Source: Skermanella aerolata KACC 11604
GTDB taxonomy: Bacteria > Pseudomonadota > Alphaproteobacteria > Azospirillales > Azospirillaceae
Direction of reading: 5' to 3'
DNA: 64,000 nucleotides
Assembly: GCF_000936425.1 (NCBI RefSeq)
Contig: NZ_AVFK01000003.1
Location: 186,001 to 250,000, forward strand
In this document: positions 28,504 through 35,829 of the stretch, one piece after another
How positions within the stretch are numbered: position 1 is the stretch's first letter
Layout: each line of letters opens with the position of its first letter
Made by a program: the position numbers and the translations under genes
Notes under the pieces: model-generated
Seen by the model: only the letters and a program-made list of their open reading frames with translations
What the model was told of the DNA's origin: nothing
Database searches by the model: none

Positions 28504-30525
28504 ATGAAGTTCAGCCGCAGGGATACCATTGGTTTGTTTGCGTCCGCGGCCGTCGTGCCGTTGACGATGCAACTCGCCCAGGCACAGACCGCCACCCCGG
28601 CTGATGCGGGAGCCGTCACGTCGGGCGGTGCATCGCCCAAGCCCGCGACCGAGGCAACCAAGGCGGCCAACCGTGCCGTGCAGGAGTACCTGAACTTCAA
28701 GGATCGCGAGGATTTCGAGAACGCCACGCGTGATTTGATCGCAAGGCCGGACACGCTGACGATCCGCGGTGCCAATGGCCAGGTCGTCTGGGACCTCGAA
28801 GCGTACAAACAGTTCATCGACCTCGACAAACCGCCGCCGGACACCGTCAATCCGAGCCTGTGGCGCAATGCGCAGCTCAACATGCAATACGGGCTTTTTC
28901 GCGTACATGACCGCATCTTCCAGGTGCGGGCCTACAACCTCGCCAACATTACCTTCGTCCAGGGCGATGCCGGCTGGATCATCCTTGATGCCGGCAGTGA
29001 CTTCGAGAGCACCAGGGCAGCCTATGACCTTGTCAATCAGCATCTTGGTCAACGGCCCGTGCTGGCGGTCGTCTACAGCCACAGCCACGGCGACCACTAC
29101 GGCGGTGTGCGTGCGCTCGTTGACGAGGCAGACGTTCACGCGGGTAAAGTACAGATCCTCGCCCCGGAGCACTTCACCGAACACGCGATCAGCGAGTTCG
29201 TGATCGCCGGCAACGCCATGGGCCGGCGTGGCATTTACATGTACGGACCACTCCTGCCACGCAACGCGCAGGGGGGTGTCACGGCCGGACTCGGCCAGAC
29301 GGTGAGCCACGGCACCGGCGGCCTGATTCTCCCGACGAGGGAGATCAAGCAGACTGGCGAGGAAGTCGTCATCGACGGCGTGCGCATGGTGTTCCAAGTG
29401 ACGCCGGGCACCGAGGCGCCCGCGGAGATGAACACTTATCTCCCGCAGTTCCGCGCCATGTGGATGGCGGAAAACACGACCAGCACGATGCATAACATCC
29501 TCACGCTCCGCGGCGCGCAGGTGCGCGATGCCTTGGCATGGTCGAAGTTCATCAACGAGACGATCGACCTCTACGGTGACGCGACGGACGTCAAGTTCCA
29601 GGCACACCACTGGCCGATATGGGGCAACGCCAGGATTATCGAATACTGGAAGAACCAGCGCGACCTGTACAAATACATCCATGACCAGTCGGTGAACCTG
29701 ATGAACAAGGGCTACACCGGCGTCGAGATCGCCAACACGATCAAGCTGCCGCCGGAGCTGGACAAGGCCTGGTACAATCGTGGCTACTATGGCTCCTTGA
29801 AGCACAACGCGCGCGCGGTCTACCAGCGCTACATGGGCTTCTACGATGCCAATCCTTCGACGCTCGACCAGTTGCCGCCTGAAGATGCCGCGCGGAAATA
29901 CGTCGAATACATGGGTGGAGCTGGAGCGATTCTGCAAAAGGCAAAAGCGGACTTTGGCAAGGGTGAGTACCGCTGGGTCGCGGAGGCTTTAAAGCATGTC
30001 GTCTTCGCCGATCCGGAGAACAAAGTCGCCAAGGAACTGCTCGCGGACACTTACGAGCAGATGGGCTACCAGGCCGAATCCGGTCCGTGGCGCTCGATTT
30101 ATCTGCAAGGCGCGCTTGAGCTGCGGCGCGGTGTTCCAAACGCAGGCGAGATCGAAACGGCGGGGCCGGACACGGTCAGGGCGATGCCGCCGGAGATGAC
30201 GTTCGATTATCTTGCGGTGCAGCTCAATGCCGACAAGGCGGCAGGCAAGAAGCTGTCGCTGACGATGGCTTTCAGCGACCTCGGGGAGTCGTATGCGCTG
30301 TTTGTCGAGAACTGCGTGCTCAACTACTCCAGAAAACCGGCCACGACGGACGCCAGGCTGACGCTTACCAAGGCGACGTTGGATCGGCTGCAATCGGGTC
30401 AGATGTCGGTCGAGCAAGCACTCACGTCCGGCGACATCAGGATCGACGGCCGCCGGGAAGCGGTGTCGGAATTCGCCGGTTTGTTCGAGAAGCCCCCGTT
30501 CTGGTTTGCCATCGTCACGCCCTGA
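28504..30525 (+). CDS. class III alkyl sulfatase (SdsA1/YjcS type), metallo-beta-lactamase fold
   Basis: The 673-residue protein has a twin-arginine signal (SRRDTIGLFASAAVVPL). The zinc site motif is HSHGDH (His193, His195, Asp197, His198) in VVYSHSHGDHYGG. Later blocks PEHFTEHAISE, MWMAENTTSTMHNILTLRGAQVRDAL and HHWPIWGN match SdsA1, including the dimerisation helices. The C-terminal SCP2-like domain (MTFDYLAVQLNADKAAGKK to FWFAIVTP) should recruit the fatty chain. The reaction removes sulfate from alkyl sulfates such as dodecyl sulfate in the periplasm. Its RR signal implies Tat export after zinc loading. It leads a run with YiaW/YiaV-like and DUF1254 genes. Confidence 0.93.
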   Translation: MKFSRRDTIGLFASAAVVPLTMQLAQAQTATPADAGAVTSGGASPKPATEATKAANRAVQEYLNFKDREDFENATRDLIARPDTLTIRGANGQVVWDLEAYKQFIDLDKPPPDTVNPSLWRNAQLNMQYGLFRVHDRIFQVRAYNLANITFVQGDAGWIILDAGSDFESTRAAYDLVNQHLGQRPVLAVVYSHSHGDHYGGVRALVDEADVHAGKVQILAPEHFTEHAISEFVIAGNAMGRRGIYMYGPLLPRNAQGGVTAGLGQTVSHGTGGLILPTREIKQTGEEVVIDGVRMVFQVTPGTEAPAEMNTYLPQFRAMWMAENTTSTMHNILTLRGAQVRDALAWSKFINETIDLYGDATDVKFQAHHWPIWGNARIIEYWKNQRDLYKYIHDQSVNLMNKGYTGVEIANTIKLPPELDKAWYNRGYYGSLKHNARAVYQRYMGFYDANPSTLDQLPPEDAARKYVEYMGGAGAILQKAKADFGKGEYRWVAEALKHVVFADPENKVAKELLADTYEQMGYQAESGPWRSIYLQGALELRRGVPNAGEIETAGPDTVRAMPPEMTFDYLAVQLNADKAAGKKLSLTMAFSDLGESYALFVENCVLNYSRKPATTDARLTLTKATLDRLQSGQMSVEQALTSGDIRIDGRREAVSEFAGLFEKPPFWFAIVTP

Positions 30526-30686
30526 ACCCAGGAGACACCCCATGTGGATCAGGGTTGCCGGCGGACGCTGTCATCCTGCCGGCCGCTTCGCTGGTGGCGA
30601 AACGCGCTGATCGCGCCGGCATGCCCGCCCAAGGGCGGCTTCCATGATCAAGCTTCGGTTCCCGGCACAGGATTGACACGGTCATC

Positions 30687-30926
30687 ATGCCCTTCATCGA
30701 CATTTTCGCCTGGATTGTCCTGATCGTTCTCGTCGTGACAATCGTAGCCGTCGTCGCGGCGCTCGGAATGATGCCGGGTCGCATCGCCCGCAGGCGCGGC
30801 CATCCCTGGGCGGAGGCGGTGACGGTCGGGAGTTGGGCCACCCTGGTTTTCGGGTTCGTATTCTGGCCTCTGGTATTGATCTGGGCCTACGTCGATGTGC
30901 CGGCCCGGCGGGAGCCGCCGCAATGA
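30687..30926 (+). CDS. YiaW-like small inner membrane protein (DUF3302)
   Basis: The 79-residue protein has two membrane helices, at about residues 5-27 and 45-68. The linking loop GMMPGRIARRRGHPWAEAVTVGSW corresponds to the YiaW/DUF3302 pattern of a basic loop with RNHPHA followed by the second helix with WPLVLIWAYV. YiaW is regularly encoded just before a HlyD-like protein (YiaV), as here, with a 4-bp ATGA overlap. It probably assists that protein in the inner membrane. The role is not known in detail. Confidence 0.8.
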   Translation: MPFIDIFAWIVLIVLVVTIVAVVAALGMMPGRIARRRGHPWAEAVTVGSWATLVFGFVFWPLVLIWAYVDVPARREPPQ

Positions 30927-31858
30927 TCGTTGTTCTGCTCAATTCCTATATCGCACTGCTGGCCCTGTTCGTCTGGCTCCGGTTCATTCCCCTCAACACG
31001 TTCTGGAAGCTGTCGCCGGTCCTCGTGCTGTTCGCTCTCCTCGTCGGCCTGTTCATCCCCATGGGCTGGGGTGCGCCCTCGGGACCGGTGGCGGTGATCC
31101 GCAACGCGGTGCAGGTCATTCCCTCCGTGTCCGGGGAGGTGACCGATGTGCCGGTCGCAGCGAATACCCCTTTGAAGGAAGGGGATGTGCTGTTCCGCAT
31201 CGACCCAACCACCTACAAGGCGGAAGTCGATACCATCGAGGCGCAGTTGCGTTTCGCCGAGTTGCGCCTGTCCCAGTTTGCGGAACTCAGGAACCGGGAC
31301 ACCGGGCGGTCCTTCGACGTGCAGCAGCGGGAATCCGAGGTCGAGCAACTGCGGGCCCGGCTCGACGGCGCCAAATGGAACCTCGACCGGACCAGCGTGC
31401 GGGCGCCGGCCGATGGCTATGTGACCAATCTGGCCCTGCGCAAAGGGGCTCGCGTCACCGCCCAGACCCCGGTAATGGCCTTTATCGACACGTCGGAGAC
31501 TATCCTCGGCATGGAAGTCCCACAGATCTATGCGCGCTATGTCGAGGCTGGCCAACCTGTGGAATTGACGTTCAAGCCCTTGCCGGGTGAGATCTTCACC
31601 GGGCGCGTCGAGGCCGTATTGCAGGCGCTCGCGACCGGGCAGATCCAGCCGGGCGGCCTCGCTGCTGCGCCGTCCGAGATCCAGGCGACGCCCTTCGTCG
31701 TTCGGGTCCGCCTCGACGATCACGAAGCGGCACGCCGCCTGCCGGCCGGCAGCGCCGGGGCCGCTGCGATTTTCACCGATCATATACGAGCGGCCCACGT
31801 CATCCGTCAGGTCTTGCTGCGGCAGACGGCGATCCTGAACTACCTGAACCCATTCTGA
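30923..31858 (+). CDS. HlyD/EmrA-type membrane fusion protein (YiaV/YibH-like)
   Basis: The 311-residue protein starts at MIVVLLNSYIALLALFVWLRFI, overlapping the DUF3302 stop. Two N-terminal hydrophobic segments are followed by a lipoyl half (QVIPSVSGEVTDVPVAANTPLKEGDVLFRIDP). A short coiled-coil hairpin (residues about 95-155) and the second half RAPADGYVTNLALRKGARV come next. The C-terminal beta domain follows. These adaptor proteins link inner-membrane pumps to the periplasm; no pump or outer channel gene is adjacent, as is also true for YiaV. Its partner is most likely the DUF3302 protein. Confidence 0.85.
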   Translation: MIVVLLNSYIALLALFVWLRFIPLNTFWKLSPVLVLFALLVGLFIPMGWGAPSGPVAVIRNAVQVIPSVSGEVTDVPVAANTPLKEGDVLFRIDPTTYKAEVDTIEAQLRFAELRLSQFAELRNRDTGRSFDVQQRESEVEQLRARLDGAKWNLDRTSVRAPADGYVTNLALRKGARVTAQTPVMAFIDTSETILGMEVPQIYARYVEAGQPVELTFKPLPGEIFTGRVEAVLQALATGQIQPGGLAAAPSEIQATPFVVRVRLDDHEAARRLPAGSAGAAAIFTDHIRAAHVIRQVLLRQTAILNYLNPF

Positions 31859-31885
31859 CCGAGATCGCGGAAACCGGAGGAAAGC

Positions 31886-33289
31886 ATGAGGAGATGTGTT
31901 CTCGCCACCCTCGCCTTCATCGTCTTGGCGGCACCCGCGCATGCACAGGTCTCGTCCGGCGAGGATCTTGATAAGCGCCAGATCCACCGCCGGGCGGTCG
32001 AGGCCGTGATCTGGGGTATGCCCGCGGTCAACTACGACTTGATGCTCCAGGCCGCTCTGAAGGCAGGCGCAAAGGAGAACCAGATCGTCTACTGGTCGAA
32101 CTTCCTCGATTGGAAAAACCAGACGCTCACCCCGAATCCCACCACGATCTACCTCATGCCCTTCATCGACATGAAGGATGTCGGCCCGGTGGTGGTGGAG
32201 GTTCCAATCGCCGACGGAGGCTCGATCACCGGGACCATTTTCGATGCCTGGCAAGTGGCCCTGGAGGATGTCGGTCCCGCTGGTGCCGACAAGGGCAACG
32301 GCGGCAAGTACCTTATACTTCCCCCAGGCTATGGCGGCAGGGTGCCCGACGGTTACATCGTGCTCCAGTCCGGTACCAACATGGCCGGCGCGCTGCTGCG
32401 CTCCAACGTCAGCAGCGGCTCCGCCGCCGACATCGCCAAGGCGGTGGCCTACAGTAAGCAGATCAAGCTCTATCCGCTGTCCAGCGCAGCTAATCCTCCA
32501 CCGACAGCTTTCGTCGATGCGATCAGCGTCGAGTTCGACAGCACGATCCCCTACGACATCCGTTTCTTCGAGTCCCTTGGCCGTTTCGTTCAAAGGGAGC
32601 CGTGGCTGGAGCGGGACAGGGTCATGATCGACCCGCTCAGGTCGGTCGGCATCGAACAGGGCAAGCCGTTCCAGCCCGGCGACGAGACGCGAGAGCTTCT
32701 GAATCAGGCCGCCGCCGAGGCCCATGCCCTGCTGGATCGCGGCTATGAGGCGCTGTTCTCACCCTATTACCCAGATGGACAGTGGGCGCTCCCACTTGCC
32801 CATGAGTTGACGGAGGGCTTGTCGAACAACTTCGCCAAGTCCGGCGTGTATCCCACGGATACCCGAGGCATCTTCTTCTCCATGGCGTTCTCCAGCGTCA
32901 AGCACCTGGGAACAGGCCAGTTCTATATGGTGGCGCTCCATGACAGGACGGGCCAGCCGTTCGACGGCGGCCAAACCTATCGGCTGACGGTGCCGGCGGA
33001 TGTGCCGGCTCAGCTCTATTGGTCGGCTACAGTCTATGATCGCACCACCCACGCCTTGATCCGGAATCAGAAGTGGCCCTCCCGTGGCTCGACGACGCCC
33101 GGACTTCAAGTGAACGGCGATGGATCGGTCGATCTATTCTTTGGCCCCAATCCACCCTCCGGCAAGGAATCGAACTGGATTCCCACCCAGGCCGGCCGCG
33201 GTTGGGAGGTGATGATGCGCTTCTACGGGCCGCAGAAACCGCTTTTCGACAAGACCTGGCGCCTGCCGGATGTCCTGCTAGCTCAATGA
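31886..33289 (+). CDS. DUF1254/DUF1214 periplasmic protein
   Basis: The 467-residue protein has a signal peptide (MRRCVLATLAFIVLAAPAHA). The DUF1254 part is shown by RRAVEAVIWGMPAVNYDLMLQAA and the DUF1214 part by RLTVPADVPAQLYWSATVYDRTTHALIRN, with NPPSGKESNWIPT near the end. Such proteins are widespread and of unknown function; some lie with lipid or surfactant breakdown genes. Here it follows the alkyl sulfatase, DUF3302 and HlyD genes on the same strand, 27 bp after the HlyD gene. Confidence 0.88.
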   Translation: MRRCVLATLAFIVLAAPAHAQVSSGEDLDKRQIHRRAVEAVIWGMPAVNYDLMLQAALKAGAKENQIVYWSNFLDWKNQTLTPNPTTIYLMPFIDMKDVGPVVVEVPIADGGSITGTIFDAWQVALEDVGPAGADKGNGGKYLILPPGYGGRVPDGYIVLQSGTNMAGALLRSNVSSGSAADIAKAVAYSKQIKLYPLSSAANPPPTAFVDAISVEFDSTIPYDIRFFESLGRFVQREPWLERDRVMIDPLRSVGIEQGKPFQPGDETRELLNQAAAEAHALLDRGYEALFSPYYPDGQWALPLAHELTEGLSNNFAKSGVYPTDTRGIFFSMAFSSVKHLGTGQFYMVALHDRTGQPFDGGQTYRLTVPADVPAQLYWSATVYDRTTHALIRNQKWPSRGSTTPGLQVNGDGSVDLFFGPNPPSGKESNWIPTQAGRGWEVMMRFYGPQKPLFDKTWRLPDVLLAQ

Positions 33290-33544
33290 TCCCGTCCCTG
33301 CTTTGGGCGGCATGCGTCCCATCGAGCTTATCGACACTGTGGAAGGGCGGGCTTTCGTGTCCGCGACGCTGGCGAAGCTGCAAAGCGGAGCCTACGCGTG
33401 AGGCAGGCAGTTCGGTGACCTTGTGACCCACGGCTGAATGGTACCGAGGACCACAACCCAACTTGACGAGCGGCGACATCAGGATTGACTTCCTTTCGAA
33501 TCTAGGATAAATATCCTTTATTAATTTCCCGGAAAGCGCCCGCC
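33290..33544. other. short non-coding gap with a possible alkyl sulfatase scrap
   Basis: Bases 33464-33478 (CGGCGACATCAGGAT) repeat a sequence found in the SCP2-like end of the alkyl sulfatase gene at about 30429-30443, and the reading TSGDIRID is the same in both. A further short frame, MRPIELIDTVEGRAF to LAKLQSGAYA, lies at about 33311-33400. Together they may be scraps of a second sulfatase gene, but the evidence is thin. An AT-rich run just before 33545 probably holds the next promoter. Confidence 0.35.
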
Positions 33545-34309
33545 ATGTCCCAATCTGCTGAAGCCTCAGCCGAAACGCTCTCGTCATGCCCGCCCCCAAC
33601 TCTCTCGCACCGCCAGGAAGCCTTCGCCCGGCACGTAGCATCCGGCACCACCCTGACCGATGCGGCCCGGCTGGCGGGCTATGCCTGGGACAGCGCGCGT
33701 CAGACGGGGTCGCGGCTGATGAAGGAACCGCACGTTGCAGCCCGCGTCGCCGACCTGACCCACGCCAAGGAGGACCAGCGCCAGGGCGAGCTTGACGAAC
33801 TCGTCGGCGGCCTCAAGCGCGTGATGATCGACGCCATGGCGCGGAAGAACGATTTTGCGGCACTCCGCGCCATCGACATGATCGCCCGCCTGCGCGGAAT
33901 CGTCCCTACCACGGCAAAGCGCTCCAGCGGCATCGCCGCAGCACTGGAGGAAATGCGCCAGTGCCAGGAGGACGACACGGAAGCCGAGGCAGCCGACGTG
34001 GATTTCACTCCGGAAACGGTCTTCGATCCGCCGATGCCGCCCGAGCACCCGCGACTGGTCGAACCCATGCCCGCTCCCGAACCGGAACCTGCCTCACCGG
34101 CTCAGGCATCCGCCCAGGCTCGCGCCACCGCCAACGAAGCCACCCGCGCCGCGGTTCGCCGCAAACTCTTCTGCTACGAGCATCTGCTCACCCGTCATCC
34201 CGAACTCTCCAGCCAAATTCACGACCTCAGCGACGCGCTAGCCTATTTCGACGACGGCGACACCCTGCTCCCGCCGGAGCTTTGGCCCGGCGGTGCTGAT
34301 AGGCGCTGA
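33545..34309 (+). CDS. terminase-small-subunit-like HTH protein
   Basis: The 254-residue protein has at residues about 18-60 the block LSHRQEAFARHVASGTTLTDAARLAGYAWDSARQTGSRLMKEPHVAARV. This is the helix-turn-helix of phage terminase small subunits (PF03592) and related chromosomal proteins. A long Pro/Glu/Ala linker follows, then a distinct C-terminal helical domain (RRKLFCYEHLLTRHPEL to LPPELWPGG). No terminase large subunit or other phage gene is present. Its last codons and its stop codon lie inside the left end of the 213-bp repeat element, so its original C-terminus may have been cut short. Confidence 0.6.
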   Translation: MSQSAEASAETLSSCPPPTLSHRQEAFARHVASGTTLTDAARLAGYAWDSARQTGSRLMKEPHVAARVADLTHAKEDQRQGELDELVGGLKRVMIDAMARKNDFAALRAIDMIARLRGIVPTTAKRSSGIAAALEEMRQCQEDDTEAEAADVDFTPETVFDPPMPPEHPRLVEPMPAPEPEPASPAQASAQARATANEATRAAVRRKLFCYEHLLTRHPELSSQIHDLSDALAYFDDGDTLLPPELWPGGADRR

Positions 34310-34512
34310 CTTGAAACGTCCCAGCGCGTCATGCTGGCCTTCCCTTCCACCTTTCCGTCATGCCAAGACTTGATCTTGGCATCTCCCGGCGAAAGCTGAC
34401 GCGAGGAAATCAACCTCAAGTCTGGGTGTCAACCGCTCAGTTCCTGAAAGGAGATACCAAGATCAAGTCTTGGTATAACGAAAAGGGCGTAGGGAGCCTA
34501 AGTCAGCGCCTA
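34300..34512. mobile_element. 213-bp non-autonomous MITE-like element, copy B
   Basis: The ends at 34300-34312 (TAGGCGCTGACTT) and 34500-34512 are perfect 13-bp inverted repeats, each with TA outermost. Inside, 32-bp arms at 34355-34386 and 34450-34481 form a second nested inverted repeat. The same layout, with every landmark at the same offset and the same 213-bp length, recurs at 63745-63957. TA at both ends would fit a TA-duplicating (IS630/Tc1-like) transposase acting in trans. No transposase is encoded. The remainder of the gap to 34782 shows only a possible promoter (TTGACA at 34628). Confidence 0.85.
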
Positions 34513-34782
34513 TGCGGCGGCACCGGCCAGCCATGCGGCGGAGCAACCGGAAATGATGACAATTCATGACTCCTGCGGCCCTGATCGGGGAGTCAACATC
34601 CCGCCTCACACTTCGCCGAAGGGTGGCTTGACAGCCTCCCCCAAAGTTGTGACCATAAACTGGTATGCTGATAACTTCAGCAATGAGGACCAACACAAAA
34701 AGCAAGAAAAAGTCCCGGCAAAGCGCGCACCGCTACCGCAACTAACAAGTGTCAAACAAGAATAACCTCGGGGAGGAAAGCA

Positions 34783-35766
34783 ATGAAAAGACGCAGCTTC
34801 ATACAGCTTGCGGCGGGCGCCGCGCTTGTGACCGGCGTTGCACCGCTGGCGTATCCGGCACGGGCGGCATCCAAGACGATCGTCTACCTGACGCCCGGTC
34901 TCGACCTGCCGTTCTGGCGCTACCTGTCCAAGGGCGTGGAATCGGCGGCTAAAGCCAAGGGCTACGAGTTCCTGGCGCTGGATTCCCGCAACAACCCGCA
35001 GACCCAGCTTCAGAACGCCCAGGACTCCATCGCCAAAGGCGTCGCCGGCATCGTCATCTCGCCGACCGACTCGTCCACCGCTCCCAGCGTGCTGGAACTG
35101 GCGAAACGGGCCAACATCCCGGTGGTGGTCGCCGATATCGGCACAAACAGCGGCGACTACGTCTCCTTCATCATCTCCAACAACTACGAAGGCGCCAAGG
35201 GCGTCGGCGTCGCGCTCGCCCAGGCGTTGAAGAAGAAGGGCTGGGAAAGCGGTTCGGTCGGGCTGATCACGATCTCCCAGGCGCGGAAGAACGGTCAGGC
35301 CCGCACCCAGGGCTTCCGCGACGGACTGGTCGAAGGCGGCGTCAAGACCAAGGAAGCGGGCTTGCAGCAGATGCAGTCCTACACCGCCGACGAGACGTTC
35401 AAGTTCACCCAGGACATGCTGACCGCCAACCCCGACATGCGCGGGTTGTTCATCCAGACCGACCAACCGGCGATCGGAGCACTCCGCGCGATCAAGGCGG
35501 CCCGGCGCGATGGCCAGATCCTGGTCGCGGCGTTCGACGGCATTCCGGAATTCGTCGATCTGCTGAAGTCCGGCCAGATCGTCGCCTCCGGCATGCAGCA
35601 GCCCTACCTGATGGGCCAGAAGTCGGGCGAAGCGATGATGAGCCACATCGCCGGCCAAAGCGTCGAAAAGGAAATCTCCGTCCCGATCCTGACCGTCACC
35701 AGCGAGAACATCGACAAGGTGCTTCCCACGGTGAGAGAGACCGTCTTCGCCAACGAGGTGAAGTAG
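34783..35766 (+). CDS. sugar ABC transporter substrate-binding protein, ribose (RbsB) type
   Basis: The 327-residue protein has a signal peptide ending at YPARAAS, with two N-terminal arginines. The type-I periplasmic binding fold is seen in IVYLTPGLDLPFWRYLSKGVESAAKAKGYEF, NAQDSIAKGVAGIVISPTDS and VAAFDGIPEFVDLLKSGQI. It starts an operon with an RbsA-type ATPase, an RbsC-type permease and a D-apionate lactonase-like enzyme. That context suggests a branched pentose or its acid, such as apiose, as the ligand. This is inference. Confidence 0.9.
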   Translation: MKRRSFIQLAAGAALVTGVAPLAYPARAASKTIVYLTPGLDLPFWRYLSKGVESAAKAKGYEFLALDSRNNPQTQLQNAQDSIAKGVAGIVISPTDSSTAPSVLELAKRANIPVVVADIGTNSGDYVSFIISNNYEGAKGVGVALAQALKKKGWESGSVGLITISQARKNGQARTQGFRDGLVEGGVKTKEAGLQQMQSYTADETFKFTQDMLTANPDMRGLFIQTDQPAIGALRAIKAARRDGQILVAAFDGIPEFVDLLKSGQIVASGMQQPYLMGQKSGEAMMSHIAGQSVEKEISVPILTVTSENIDKVLPTVRETVFANEVK

Positions 35767-35829
35767 CACTTCGCCGACCGACGCCCCGGCCACCCCAATC
35801 CGGGGCGTCCTCTCTGGAGACGGAATTCC

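Noticed and set aside
34360-34569. 69-codon frame across the 213-bp element
   Set aside because: It runs through both inverted-repeat arms and has no homolog-like features. It is a by-product of the repeat.
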